Source of the DNA: Streptomyces yangpuensis
GTDB taxonomy: Bacteria > Actinomycetota > Actinomycetes > Streptomycetales > Streptomycetaceae
Assembly (NCBI RefSeq): GCF_001005295.1
Contig: NZ_LBMK01000011.1
Location: 1-63,629 of the forward strand
Length of the DNA stretch: 63,629 nt
Direction: 5' to 3'
Numbering within the stretch: position 1 is the stretch's first letter; each line of letters begins with the position of its first letter. The translations under genes and the position numbers were made by a program. Below are positions 8,476 to 16,988 of the stretch, one piece after another. The notes below the pieces were generated by a model. That model was not told where the DNA came from. It saw nothing but the letters and a program-made list of their open reading frames with translations, and ran no database searches.

Positions 8476-8907
8476 ATGGAACAGCGGATCAGCCTGGTCA
8501 CCCTGGGGGTCGCGGACCTCGCCCGCGCCAAGCGCTTCTACACGGCGCTCGGCTGGCGCGGCACCGAGGTCGAGGAGACGGTCTTCCACCAGGCGGGCGG
8601 CCTGGCCCTGGTCCTCTGGGACCGCGGGAAACTGGCCGCGGACTGCGGTCTTCCCGACGCGCCGCCGGCCGGCTTCGGCGGTATCGCCCTCGCCCACAAC
8701 GTACGCGCCGACGCCGAGGTGGACACCGTCCTCGACGCGGCAGCGGCGGCCGGCGGAACCGTCACCCGGCCGGCCGCCGTCAACGCGATCGGCTTCTACT
8801 CGGGCGTCTTCACCGACCCCGACGGCCACGCCTGGGAGATCGCCCACAACCCCGGCTTCACCCTGACCGAGGACGGCTCCCTCGTCCTGCCCGACTTCGG
8901 GGGTTAG
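8476..8907 (+). CDS. VOC (glyoxalase/bleomycin-resistance) family protein, 143 aa
   Basis: Single vicinal-oxygen-chelate module pair. It starts ISLVTLGVADLARAKRFY, has the typical GFYSGVFTDPDGHAWEIAHNP C-terminal metal-site strand with Glu, and has a full family length of about 140 residues. No signal peptide, so probably cytosolic. Substrate unknown. It follows the agmatine deiminase closely on the same strand and may be co-transcribed. A strong hairpin 45 bases downstream closes the unit. Confidence 0.85.
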   Translation: MEQRISLVTLGVADLARAKRFYTALGWRGTEVEETVFHQAGGLALVLWDRGKLAADCGLPDAPPAGFGGIALAHNVRADAEVDTVLDAAAAAGGTVTRPAAVNAIGFYSGVFTDPDGHAWEIAHNPGFTLTEDGSLVLPDFGG

Positions 8908-8951
8908 GCCCTCTCTTCCGGCAGAAGAGCGGAACGGGCAGGGAATCACCT

Positions 8952-8989
8952 ACGTGCCCCGGGACGGCAACACCGGCCCCGGGGCACGT
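8952..8989 (+). terminator. Intrinsic terminator hairpin after the VOC gene
   Basis: A perfect 12-bp stem (8952-8963 with 8978-8989, ACGTGCCCCGGG paired to its complement) encloses a 14-base loop and is followed by TTCTTG. It is placed to end the agmatine deiminase/VOC transcript. Confidence 0.75.
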
Positions 8990-9098
8990 TCTTGTGCGGG
9001 CGGGGAGCTCTCCGGCCTCGGCCGGGACAGGTCACCACCCCTGGCGCCAGGCCGAGTTGGCACGATTGCCCGACTCGTCCCTGTGTTGACCCTGCGGG

Positions 9099-9125
9099 CT
9101 TCCTTAAGGGAACTTGAAGAACGCC
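9099..9125 (+). promoter_or_regulatory. 27-bp element upstream of CAP-domain gene (copy 1)
   Basis: The stretch CTTCCTTAAGGGAACTTGAA followed by GAACGCC matches, without gaps, 21 of 27 bases of a second stretch at 10945-10971 upstream of the thioredoxin lipoprotein gene. Half-sites TTAAG and TTGAAG are about one helical turn apart, the spacing usual for OmpR-family regulators. It lies 83 bases upstream of the start codon at 9208. Confidence 0.5.
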
Positions 9126-9207
9126 TCCAGGGGGATCTTTTCGCTGGTCACCGGCCTAGGCTCGGGCGGAGTCCCCTCCTCCCCTTCTCTTGCGAGGTGT
9201 TACCGGC

Positions 9208-10068
9208 ATGAGCCGCAGCCGAACTCCCCAAACGCAGACCCGCGTCGAGGCCCGACGGAAGAAGACGATGCGCACGCGCGTCGTGCTGTCCGTCACCACG
9301 GCCGCCGCGGTGGTGGCGGTGGGGGTCGCGGTGGCCGACTCCGGCGATGACACGCGTACCGACCGGCGTACCGACGCCGCCGGAACGTCCTCCGGGACGG
9401 CGACTCCCACCCCCGACGCCGCCTCGCCCACCACCGACGCCGCGGCCACCGCGAGCGCCAGTGCGTCCCCGACGCCCGACGCCTCCGCCTCCGCCTCGGC
9501 GTCCGCCACCCCCACGGACCCCGCGACGGCGCAGGACGCCGAGACCAAGTCGGAGCCTTCCCCGGCCACGAAGCCCACGCGCAAGCCCGCCACCACCACG
9601 GGCGGCGGCTCCGGCGGCACGGGCGGGGGCGGCGGGAGCACCGGCGGGGGCGGCAGCACGGGCGGGGGCGGCGGCACCGTCAACACCAACGCCGAGTCCG
9701 CCGTGCTCGCCCTGGTCAACAAGGAGCGGGCGGCCGCCGGGTGCGGCGCTCTGACCTCCAACGCCAAGCTGAGCGCCGCCGCACGCGGGTACAGCGACAC
9801 CATGGCCCGTGCCGGTGTCATGTCGCACACCGGGCCGGACGGGTCCACCATGACCAGCCGGGTGGAGGCCGCCGGCTACAAGTGGTCCAACCTGGGCGAG
9901 AACATAGCCCGCGGGCAGGCCGACGCGGACGCCGTCATGAAGGCGTGGATGAACAGCTCCGGCCACCGGGCCAACATCCTCAACTGCGCCTTCAAGGAGA
10001 TCGGCATCGGCGTCCACAAGGGCGACGGCGGCCCGTGGTGGACGCAGAACTTCGGCGCCCCGAGGTAA
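9208..10068 (+). CDS. Secreted CAP (SCP/YkwD) domain protein, 286 aa
   Basis: Start ATG 9208 has GAGGTG eight bases upstream. A short basic region and a hydrophobic segment (VVLSVTTAAAVVAVGVAVA, about residues 22-42) form a signal or anchor. Next is a long Ala/Ser/Thr/Pro linker with AS repeats, then Gly-rich GGGGSTGGGG repeats. The C-terminal CAP domain begins at ESAVLALVNKERAAAGC and carries the family motifs HTGPDGSTM, WSNLGENIA and WMNSSGHRANIL. CAP proteins are extracellular and their function in bacteria is largely unknown. The linker suggests the domain is held away from the membrane or in the wall. Strong hairpins lie on both sides of the gene. Confidence 0.9.
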   Translation: MSRSRTPQTQTRVEARRKKTMRTRVVLSVTTAAAVVAVGVAVADSGDDTRTDRRTDAAGTSSGTATPTPDAASPTTDAAATASASASPTPDASASASASATPTDPATAQDAETKSEPSPATKPTRKPATTTGGGSGGTGGGGGSTGGGGSTGGGGGTVNTNAESAVLALVNKERAAAGCGALTSNAKLSAAARGYSDTMARAGVMSHTGPDGSTMTSRVEAAGYKWSNLGENIARGQADADAVMKAWMNSSGHRANILNCAFKEIGIGVHKGDGGPWWTQNFGAPR

Positions 10069-10135
10069 CCACCTACCGCACAAGGGACTTACCGGGCGAA
10101 CGCCCCTGCTCCCCCCTGAACCACCCCCCACAGCC

Positions 10136-10169
10136 ACGTCCTCCCACCCGCACCCGGGTGGGAGGACGT
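10136..10169 (+). terminator. 15-bp perfect terminator hairpin
   Basis: Left arm 10136-10150 (ACGTCCTCCCACCCG) pairs perfectly with 10155-10169 around a four-base loop. It lies 68 bases after the CAP gene's stop, which is a clear intrinsic terminator position. There is no U-run, as is common in Streptomyces. Confidence 0.8.
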
Positions 10170-10259
10170 CGGCGTTCGCCCGCGACCCCACACACCGGTC
10201 CGGGCTATTTCGGGGGGAGCCGGTGACAGACCGGCCGGCGCGTCGGACACTATGGGGCC

Positions 10260-10817
10260 GTGCCCCGAACTCCGCGCTACCTGCTCATATGGCTGTCCTG
10301 CACGGCCGCCAGCGTGACCGCCGTGCTCGCGACGGTCCAGTTCGTGGTCGGCACGACCCGGCATACACCGCCGGTCGCACGGTCCGCCCCGACGGTCATC
10401 GACACGCCTCCCGCCTGGCAGGCGGGCAGCCCGCCCGCGGACACGCCGTCCCCGACCGCGTCGTCCAGCCCCTCGCCCACGGCCTCGCAGAGCCCCTCCC
10501 CCACGACGGCCGCCCCCACCCCCGTCAAGGCCACGTCCAGCGCGCCCAGGACCGCTGCCCCGAGGAAGGTCGACTGCGAGGAGGGCGGGGCGGGCCTGTA
10601 CACCGTTCCCGCACAGGGCGGAAAGGTCACGGTGCGCTACGGGAGCCGGGGTGTGTGCCTGATCTCCGCGGTCCCCAGCCGCGGCTTCAGGACCACCACG
10701 TCGCAGACCTCGGACAGCACCCTCACGGTCACGTTCACCAGCGCCGACCACCGGTCCGTCATCACCGCGACGATCGATCCGAGCGCGAAGGCCAGCGTGC
10801 GCGAATCCTCCTTCTGA
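10260..10817 (+). CDS. Exported hypothetical protein with Ser/Pro/Thr linker, 185 aa
   Basis: I do not recognise a named family. From GTG 10260, residues 5-30 (PRYLLIWLSCTAASVTAVLA) form a signal or membrane anchor. A linker of SPSPTAS-type repeats covers residues 50-100. A small C-terminal domain (VDCEEGGAGLYTVPAQGG, then VCLISAVPSRGF) has two Cys that could form a disulfide, and beta-strand-like alternation. Similar stand-alone exported proteins are common in Streptomyces. It is followed by the gap that carries the second 27-bp element. Confidence 0.75.
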   Translation: MPRTPRYLLIWLSCTAASVTAVLATVQFVVGTTRHTPPVARSAPTVIDTPPAWQAGSPPADTPSPTASSSPSPTASQSPSPTTAAPTPVKATSSAPRTAAPRKVDCEEGGAGLYTVPAQGGKVTVRYGSRGVCLISAVPSRGFRTTTSQTSDSTLTVTFTSADHRSVITATIDPSAKASVRESSF

Positions 10818-11138
10818 GGGCCCGGCCTGCCGTCGCGGGCGTTCTGTCCCGCTCGGCCCTTCCAGGGGTGTCCAGCCCCTTTCGCGGTGATCGCCACCTT
10901 GTGTGCGCCCGTGGGCCGGGGCCCGGCGAAGCGGAAGGTGAGCTCTTCCTTAGGGCAAGCTCAAGATCGCCCCCGACAGGGTCCCACGGGCCCCGCGCGG
11001 TCCTATGCTCGCGTCAGCCGAGCGGCCGTCGGCTCCGGGGTGTGACACCCGGGAGCAGCGGCGGGCCGCCGTCTTCACCGAGCCGGGGGGCTACCCGCCC
11101 GTCCCGCAGTCCGAACCGTGCCCTGGGGTGTCTCCGCC
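10818..11138 (+). promoter_or_regulatory. Leader region of the thiol-redox operon with copy 2 of the 27-bp element
   Basis: No gene in these 320 bases. Positions 10945-10971 (CTTCCTTAGGGCAAGCTCAA, then GATCGCC) match the element at 9099-9125 at 21 of 27 positions. It lies 168 bases before the start at 11139, so it is probably a promoter-proximal regulatory site of the redox operon. Confidence 0.5.
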
Positions 11139-11915
11139 ATGAGTTCTCGCATGCTCCGACCCGTCCGCGCCGACCGCCGTACGACGTCGCCCCGCCCCGC
11201 CGCGCCCCTGGGAAGGCGGCTGCCGCTGGTCGCCGCGGCCGTCGTCGCGGCGGGCCTGACCGCGGCCTGCGGACCGTCCTCGGAGCCCGCCGGCTCCGCC
11301 GCCGCGGCCACCGCCGGCCAGTCCGCGCAGGCCCTCTCCGGGTCGCAGTCCGCGACGCCCACCGCCGAGACGTCCCCGACGGCGTCGGCCTCGCCGTCCG
11401 CGTCCGCCTCGGCCTCCGCCTCCGCCTCGGCGACCGCCTCGCGTACGCCGTCCGGTTCCGCCTCGTCCGGCGGCGGCTCCGCCAAGCCGGCCCGTACGTC
11501 CGCCGCCCCCGCGCCGGCCAAGGTCCCCGGCCCCGGCTACGACAGCTCCGCCGACGCGCAGAAGCAGATCGACGCGGCACTGCGCGCGGCCAAGGCGGAC
11601 GGGCGGATGGTCCTGCTCGACTTCGGCGCGAACTGGTGCGGCAACTGCAAGGCCGCCGACAAGGTGTTCGCGCAGTCGCAGACCGCCGGTATCCTCGGTG
11701 CCTCGTACCACATGGTCAAGGTGGACATCGGCGGGAACAGCTCCGCCAACTCCGCGCTCCTGCGCAAGTACAGCCCCTCGGGCGGCACCTACAAGATGCC
11801 CGTCCTGGTCGTGGTCTCGCCGTCGGGCACGGTGCGCACCGACACCCACGTCACGGGCAACCCGTCGCTGACCGCGGACGGCATCAACGCCTTCCTGCGC
11901 CAGTGGGCGTCATGA
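11139..11915 (+). CDS. Thioredoxin-fold lipoprotein, 258 aa
   Basis: Start ATG 11139, with a purine-rich GGGGTG upstream. The signal (LPLVAAAVVAAGLTAAC) ends in a lipobox-like LTAAC, so it is probably a lipoprotein. A linker of SA repeats follows. The C-terminal thioredoxin-like domain has the redox-active WCGNCK, near residue 168, and the cis-Pro region YKMPVLVVV. The role expected is passing electrons or reshuffling disulfides outside the membrane. Its stop overlaps the next gene's ATG (ATGA). It is the first gene of a split DsbD-like operon (11139-13982). Confidence 0.88.
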   Translation: MSSRMLRPVRADRRTTSPRPAAPLGRRLPLVAAAVVAAGLTAACGPSSEPAGSAAAATAGQSAQALSGSQSATPTAETSPTASASPSASASASASASATASRTPSGSASSGGGSAKPARTSAAPAPAKVPGPGYDSSADAQKQIDAALRAAKADGRMVLLDFGANWCGNCKAADKVFAQSQTAGILGASYHMVKVDIGGNSSANSALLRKYSPSGGTYKMPVLVVVSPSGTVRTDTHVTGNPSLTADGINAFLRQWAS

Positions 11916-12526
11916 GAAGACCGGTACGGGCGTCCGTCCTCGTCCCGGCCGCCACCGGCCTGGCGGTGGCGGCCGTCCTGGCCGCCGCCGGCCTGTGGAC
12001 GGACGACGGCGCCGCCGCGGGGACCAGGGCCGGGCGGCCGGACGCGATCGCCGCGGCGGCCGGGGCGAAGGTCATGGACCCCGGCGCCCGGCGGGAGGCG
12101 CCGGCCCTGGCCGGCGCCGACCTGGACGGGAAGCAGGTCGCGCTCGGCGACTTCAGGGGCCAGGTCGTCGTCCTGAACGCGTGGGGCTCCTGGTGCGGCC
12201 CCTGCCGTGCGGAGGCGGACGGCCTGGAGCGGCTCAGCCGGCAGACCCGGGCCGACGGGGTCCGCTTCCTCGGGATCAACACCCGGGACCGGGACCGGGC
12301 CGCGGCACGGTCCTTCGTACGGGCCCACGACATGACCTTCCCCAGCCTCCACGACCCGGACGGCGAGCTCCTGCTCCGCTTCCCTCCCGCCCTGGTCAAC
12401 CCGCAGGCGATCCCCTCGACCCTCGTCATCGACCGCCGCGGACGCGTCGCCGCCGCCATCGGGGGCGCCGTCACCGACGAGCAGCTGCGGCCCCTGCTCG
12501 CACGGGTCCTGGAGGAGGAGTCGTGA
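11912..12526 (+). CDS. TlpA/ResA-type thiol-disulfide oxidoreductase, 204 aa
   Basis: An N-terminal anchor (ASVLVPAATGLAVAAVLAAA) is followed by an AhpC/TSA-TlpA fold. Key features are REAPALAGADLDGKQVAL, FRGQVVVLNAWGSWCGPC with the CxxC, the ResA-like GINTRDRDRAAARSF, and cis-Pro in NPQAIPSTLVIDRRG. These proteins reduce target thiols outside the membrane, for example apocytochrome c, using electrons from CcdA. Its start overlaps the preceding stop and its stop overlaps the GTG of ccdA (GTGA), so the genes are tightly coupled. Confidence 0.9.
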   Translation: MRRPVRASVLVPAATGLAVAAVLAAAGLWTDDGAAAGTRAGRPDAIAAAAGAKVMDPGARREAPALAGADLDGKQVALGDFRGQVVVLNAWGSWCGPCRAEADGLERLSRQTRADGVRFLGINTRDRDRAAARSFVRAHDMTFPSLHDPDGELLLRFPPALVNPQAIPSTLVIDRRGRVAAAIGGAVTDEQLRPLLARVLEEES

Positions 12527-13305
12527 CGGCCGCCGCGCAGTGGACGCTCGCCGTCACGGACACCTCCTCCCTCGTGAACGGAACCCTCGCGATCGCGGCG
12601 CCCGTGGCGTTCGTGGCGGGACTCGTCTCCTTCCTCTCGCCGTGCGTGCTGCCCCTCGTACCGGGCTACCTGAGCTACGTGACCAGCCTGTCGGTCGCCG
12701 ACCTGGCGGAGGCGAGCGGCGGGCGCCGCAGCCGGATGGCGACCGGCGCGCTGCTGTTCGTCCTGGGCTTCACCGCGGTCCTCGTCTCCGGCGGCGCCCT
12801 GTTCGGCTACTTCGGCCGGAGCCTGCTGGCCCACCAGGAGGTGATCACCCAGGTGCTCGGTGTCCTCACCGTGCTCATGGGGCTGTCCTTCATGGGGTTC
12901 CTGCCGGGCTTCACCCAGCGGGAGCTGCGCAGCCACCGGCGTCCCGCCCTGGGCCTCGCCGGAGCCCCCGCCCTCGGGGCGGTGTTCGCGGTCGGCTGGA
13001 CCCCGTGCATCGGGCCGACGCTGGCCGCCGTGCAGGCGCTGGCCTGGACCGAGGCGAGCGCGGGCCGTGGCGCCCTGCTGATGGCCGCGTACTGTCTGGG
13101 GCTGGGGCTGCCCTTCGTCCTGGCCGCGCTGGCCTTCCGCCGGGCGCTGGGCGCCTTCGGGCTGGTCAAGCGCCACTACCCGTGGGTCCTGCGGATCGGC
13201 GGGGGGATGCTCGTACTCGTCGGTCTGCTGCTGGCCACCGGCGTGTGGAACGACATGGTCTACAGCCTGCAGTTGTGGAGCGCGAACTTCACCGCCGTCT
13301 TCTAG
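12523..13305 (+). CDS. ccdA: CcdA/DsbD-beta transmembrane electron carrier, 260 aa
   Basis: Integral membrane protein with about six helices. Both conserved redox cysteines are visible: LVSFLSPCVLPLVPGYLSYV near residue 40 and VGWTPCIGPTLAAV near residue 165. It moves electrons from cytoplasmic thioredoxin to the extracytoplasmic thioredoxin-like proteins encoded just upstream. The GTG start overlaps the TlpA stop. Length is normal for the family. Confidence 0.92.
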   Translation: MTAAAQWTLAVTDTSSLVNGTLAIAAPVAFVAGLVSFLSPCVLPLVPGYLSYVTSLSVADLAEASGGRRSRMATGALLFVLGFTAVLVSGGALFGYFGRSLLAHQEVITQVLGVLTVLMGLSFMGFLPGFTQRELRSHRRPALGLAGAPALGAVFAVGWTPCIGPTLAAVQALAWTEASAGRGALLMAAYCLGLGLPFVLAALAFRRALGAFGLVKRHYPWVLRIGGGMLVLVGLLLATGVWNDMVYSLQLWSANFTAVF

Positions 13306-13415
13306 CCGGGCCGTTCACCCCATTCGCTCCGTTCGCCCCGAGAACCAAGACCGATCCGACCCGATCGCGTGACGAGCGCAAGTGCGCGCACGCGACACGC
13401 ACCACAGAGGCACAG

Positions 13416-13982
13416 ATGAACGTTTCCACGCAGGTGAGGCGCTCCCGCAAGGTCCGCGTCGCGGCCGCCCTCCTCTCCCTGGCCGCGCTGTCGGCGTGCG
13501 GCGGACAGCCCGCCGCGGACTCCGCCGGCTCCGCGCCCACGACGCGCTTCTCCGAGAACGGCGTCACCGTCACCCTGACGGTGACCGACTGGAAGGCCTC
13601 GGGGGGCACCCTCACCGCGGTCTTCACCCCCGAGGCGAAGGGCTTCCACCTCTACAGCACCGAGCTGCCCGCCACCGGCATCGAGGGGGTCGGCCGGCCG
13701 ACCACCGTGGCGGTCACCGGGGCGCTCAAGGCCCGGGGCGGTCTGAAGGCGGCCGCGGAGGTGAAGTCGATCAGCGTGCCCGGTGTCGACGCCCAGGTCC
13801 CCGTCTACCCCGACGGCCCGGTCACCACGACGCTGCCCGTCCGCGCCGACGGGAACGGGGACGCGACGGTACTGGTCGGCTACGCGAGCTGCAGCACGCG
13901 GGACGGCTGCACCATCCCGGTGTCCGACCGCCCGGTGCGGCTGCGCATCACCGGCGACGGGCCGACGTTCGAAGCTTCCTGA
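13416..13982 (+). CDS. Lipoprotein resembling the DsbD alpha domain, 188 aa
   Basis: The signal peptide ends LLSLAALSACGG (lipobox LSAC), so it is a predicted lipoprotein. The mature part is beta-rich, with FTPEAKGFHLYSTELPATGI and a C-terminal VLVGYASCSTRDGCTIPVSD. The paired cysteines and following segment resemble the N-terminal immunoglobulin-like domain of DsbD (YxxC...C type). Together with the upstream CcdA and thioredoxins this completes a DsbD pathway split over separate genes. The assignment rests on context and the Cys motif and is my inference. Confidence 0.75.
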   Translation: MNVSTQVRRSRKVRVAAALLSLAALSACGGQPAADSAGSAPTTRFSENGVTVTLTVTDWKASGGTLTAVFTPEAKGFHLYSTELPATGIEGVGRPTTVAVTGALKARGGLKAAAEVKSISVPGVDAQVPVYPDGPVTTTLPVRADGNGDATVLVGYASCSTRDGCTIPVSDRPVRLRITGDGPTFEAS

Positions 13983-13988
13983 CGGCGG

Positions 13989-14023
13989 ACCGGGCAGGCG
14001 CGCCGACCCGGCGACTGCCCGGT
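13989..14023 (+). terminator. Terminator-like hairpin closing the redox operon
   Basis: ACCGGGCAG at 13989-13997 pairs with CTGCCCGGT at 14015-14023, with a 17-base loop, just seven bases after the lipoprotein stop codon. Confidence 0.5.
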
Positions 14024-14186
14024 TCGGGAGGGTTCGTATGATCCAGGAGGTTCGCGGCCGCCCCCACCCCGGGCCGCCGCACCCCCGGGCCACAGCCCCC
14101 CGGCCCCGCCGACCGCCGACCCGCCGGTTGCACGGGCCGCCGAGGGGATCGGCCCGCCCTCCCGCCGTTCACCGCCGTACGGACGT

Positions 14187-14783
14187 ATGCCCGCCGGCCC
14201 TGCCCCGAAGACGTCATCCCCCTTGAGCACCGACCAGATCGCCCCCGAACGGGCGCGTCCCGGCCCGTCCGCGGCCCCGCGCGCCCGCGTCCTGCCGCGC
14301 CTCGCGGGACGCGCCCCCGCTCCGGCGCCGGGCACCGTCCTGCACAGCGTCAGCGGTGCCACCGCCGTCATGCTGGGCCTGGTGGCCATCGGCGCGGCCA
14401 TCCACGAACCCGTCCTCATCCCCCCGCTGGCCGCGTCCGCGGCGATCGTGCACAGCGTGCCCGCCCTGCCGCTGGCCCAGCCGCGCAGCGTGATCGGCGG
14501 TCACCTGCTCTGCGCCGCCGTCGGATACGCGGGACTCGCCGCCTTCGGCAGCTCGCCCTGGGTGGCGGCCGTCGCGGCGGGCCTCGCGCTCGCCGTGATG
14601 ACCCTGGCCCGGACCCCGCACTCCCCCGCCTGCGCCACCGCCGTCGTCATCGTCCTGCGTACGCCGGACCCGCGCACGTTCGTCCCGCTGCTGGCCGGAG
14701 CCGCCGTGCTCGTCGTCCTCGCGGGCTTTGCCCTCTCCCGCGCCCACCGCACCGGCACCCGCTACCCGCAGTACTGGTGGTGA
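14187..14783 (+). CDS. HPP-family membrane protein, 198 aa
   Basis: After a 45-residue Ala/Pro/Arg-rich N-terminus there are four hydrophobic segments. The signature part is EPVLIPPLAASAAIVHSVPA, LPLAQPRSVIGGHLLCA, then VAAVAAGLALAVMTLARTPH and the hydrophilic turn HSPACATAVVIV. This fits the HPP family of integral membrane proteins, some of which have been linked to nitrite transport, though most are uncharacterised. ATG 14187 is used. The long N-terminal tail suggests a later start is also possible. It is followed after 32 bases by the two-component system. Confidence 0.8.
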   Translation: MPAGPAPKTSSPLSTDQIAPERARPGPSAAPRARVLPRLAGRAPAPAPGTVLHSVSGATAVMLGLVAIGAAIHEPVLIPPLAASAAIVHSVPALPLAQPRSVIGGHLLCAAVGYAGLAAFGSSPWVAAVAAGLALAVMTLARTPHSPACATAVVIVLRTPDPRTFVPLLAGAAVLVVLAGFALSRAHRTGTRYPQYWW

Positions 14784-14815
14784 GCCCCGGCCGGCCGAGC
14801 CCCTAAGGTGTCCGC

Positions 14816-15541
14816 ATGCCGAGCGTCCTGGTCGTGGAAGACGACCCCAGCATCCGCCAGTCGCTGATCGAGGTCCTGACGGAACACGGGTATGCCGTAC
14901 GCAGCGCCGCCGACGGGTTCGGCGCGCTGCGCGAGGTCACCCAGACGCCGGTCGACGCCGTGGTCCTCGACCTCGGGCTGCCCGACCTGGACGGAGGGGA
15001 CGCCCTGCGCATGATCCGGGGCATATCCTCCGTGCCCGTGCTGGTGGCCACCGCGCGGGACGACGAGTCGGAAATCATCAAGATCCTCAACGCGGGCGCG
15101 GACGACTACCTGGTCAAGCCCTTCTCCGGCGGTCAGCTCGTCGCCCGGCTGTCCGCCGTCCTGCGGCGCACCAGCCACGTTCCGCCCGCCGGGGCCGGCG
15201 CCGCGGGCGCACCGGTCGCGGCGGCCGCCGAGCCGCTGCGGGCCACCGTCGTGGGCGAGCTGGCGGTGGACCCGGGGGCGCGCACCGCGTATCTGGCCGG
15301 GCGGGAGCTGCGCCTCACCCGCCGGGAGTTCGACCTGCTGGCCTTCCTCGCCCACCATTCGGGGCAGGTCGTCTCCAAGCGCCGGCTGCTGACCGAGGTC
15401 TGGCGGGAGCCGTACGTGGACGACCAGACCGTCGACGTGCACCTGTCCTCCCTGCGGCGCAAGCTCGGCGAACGCGCCGCGGCCCCGCGCTACCTGCTGA
15501 CCGTCCGCGGCGTCGGCATCAAACTGGTGGCCCCGCGTTGA
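14816..15541 (+). CDS. OmpR-family response regulator, 241 aa
   Basis: The receiver domain has the acidic pair EDDPS, phospho-acceptor Asp in VVLDLGLPDLDG (near residue 51), the Thr in VLVATARDD and the Lys in DDYLVKPFS. After a Gly/Ala linker comes the winged-helix DNA-binding domain with LRLTRREFDLLAFLA, VDDQTVDVHLSSLRRKLG and LTVRGVGIKL. It is a transcription regulator phosphorylated by the adjacent sensor kinase, whose TTG start overlaps its stop. It may regulate the redox operon and CAP gene through the shared 27-bp element; that link is a hypothesis. Confidence 0.92.
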   Translation: MPSVLVVEDDPSIRQSLIEVLTEHGYAVRSAADGFGALREVTQTPVDAVVLDLGLPDLDGGDALRMIRGISSVPVLVATARDDESEIIKILNAGADDYLVKPFSGGQLVARLSAVLRRTSHVPPAGAGAAGAPVAAAAEPLRATVVGELAVDPGARTAYLAGRELRLTRREFDLLAFLAHHSGQVVSKRRLLTEVWREPYVDDQTVDVHLSSLRRKLGERAAAPRYLLTVRGVGIKLVAPR

Positions 15542-16956
15542 GGCGCTCCCTGGCCGGAGTGGCCCTCGCCGTGACCTCGATGGTCGCCCTCTCCTTCCTC
15601 ATACCGCTGGCCGCGCTGGTGCTGTCGCTGGTCAAGGAGCAGGGCGTCAACGCGGCCGAACAGCGCGCCGCCGCCCTGGCACCCGTCCTCACCCTCACCA
15701 CGGACCCGAACGCGCTGCGGGAGTCCGCTGCGAGCCTGGACGCGTCCGACTACCTGGTCGTGCACCTGCCGGGCTCCGGGCCCCTCGGCACCTCCAGGGC
15801 CCCGGCAACGCTGCTCGAACGGGCCCAGGAGGGGCGCGAGTCCATCTCCCAGGAAATCCCGGACGGCTGGATCTGCCTCCAGCCGGTGGTGCTCCCCGGC
15901 GATCAGGTCGCCGTCATCGAGAACTTCGTCCCCGAGGCGGAACTGACCCGCGGGGTCAAGGAATCGTGGGCGGTGATGCTCTTCCTCGCGGTGGGGCTGG
16001 TCGGTGGTTCCGTCCTGGTCGCCGACCGCCTCGGCGCGAAGGTCGTCCGGTCCTCGAAGAGGCTGGCGCAGGCGTCGCACGCGCTGGGCCGGGGCGATCT
16101 GGACACCCGCGTGGACCCCATGGGCCCCAAGGAGCTGCGGGACGCGGGCCTCGCCTTCAACGCGATGGCGCACCGGATGACCGAGCTGCTCGCCGTCGAA
16201 CGCGAACTCGTCGCCGACCTGTCCCACCGGCTGCGGACCCCGCTCACCGCCCTGCACCTCGCGTCGGAACGGATGGCCGGCACACCGGAGTCGGCCAGGG
16301 TCGAGGCGGCGGTCGGCGAGCTGGAGACGGAGCTGCAGGCCATCATCGCCGCGGCGCGCACCCCGCTCGCCGTGGGCCCCATGGGCCAGGGCCTGCTCGG
16401 TGCGGAACCGGCGGCGGCCCGGCCCGCGGCCGGTGCGGGGGCCGCCGCCGGTGCGCGCTGCGAGGCGGCCGACGTCGTAAGCCGCCGCACCTCCTTCTGG
16501 ACGGTCCTGGCGGAACAGCAGAACCGGTCCTGCACCCTGGACCTGACCCAGGAGCCGACGACCGTCAGCCTCTCCGACGACGACATCGCCGCCGTGGTGG
16601 ACGCGCTGATCGGCAACATCTTCCGGCACACGGCGCCGGGGACCCCCTTCGGCGTCCAGGTCCTCCGCACGGCCCAGGCCGTGGAGCTGGTCGTGGAGGA
16701 CGGCGGCCCCGGCATCCCCGATCCGGACCGGGCCCTCTCCCGAGGGAGCAGCACCGGATCCACCGGGCTGGGCCTCGACATCGCGCAGCGCGCGGCGAGC
16801 GCCACGGGCGGCTCGATGCGCATCGCCCGGGGCCCGCTCGGGGGTGCGCGCATCACGGTGACCTTCGCGCTGGCCCCCTCGGCCCCCTCCGGCCGCAGGC
16901 TGCGCCGGCCGCGCGCGTCCTCCCGCCGCCGCCCGGTCTGGCCGCGCAACAGGTAG
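15538..16956 (+). CDS. Sensor histidine kinase, 472 aa
   Basis: Two membrane segments (LAGVALAVTSMVALSFLIPL near the N-terminus and SWAVMLFLAVGLVGGSVLVA near residue 150) flank an extracytoplasmic sensor of about 110 residues. They are followed by a HAMP-like linker, the phospho-acceptor LVADLSHRLRTPLTALHL, and an ATPase domain with N-box DALIGNIFRHTAPGTP, G1 EDGGPGIPD and STGLGLDIAQ. TTG 15538 overlaps the regulator's stop. GTG 15559 is an alternative start. The C-terminus is Arg-rich. Partner of the response regulator at 14816. Confidence 0.9.
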   Translation: MRRSLAGVALAVTSMVALSFLIPLAALVLSLVKEQGVNAAEQRAAALAPVLTLTTDPNALRESAASLDASDYLVVHLPGSGPLGTSRAPATLLERAQEGRESISQEIPDGWICLQPVVLPGDQVAVIENFVPEAELTRGVKESWAVMLFLAVGLVGGSVLVADRLGAKVVRSSKRLAQASHALGRGDLDTRVDPMGPKELRDAGLAFNAMAHRMTELLAVERELVADLSHRLRTPLTALHLASERMAGTPESARVEAAVGELETELQAIIAAARTPLAVGPMGQGLLGAEPAAARPAAGAGAAAGARCEAADVVSRRTSFWTVLAEQQNRSCTLDLTQEPTTVSLSDDDIAAVVDALIGNIFRHTAPGTPFGVQVLRTAQAVELVVEDGGPGIPDPDRALSRGSSTGSTGLGLDIAQRAASATGGSMRIARGPLGGARITVTFALAPSAPSGRRLRRPRASSRRRPVWPRNR

Positions 16957-16988
16957 CCGCCGACGCCGCCCGCCCGGCCGTACGCCCT

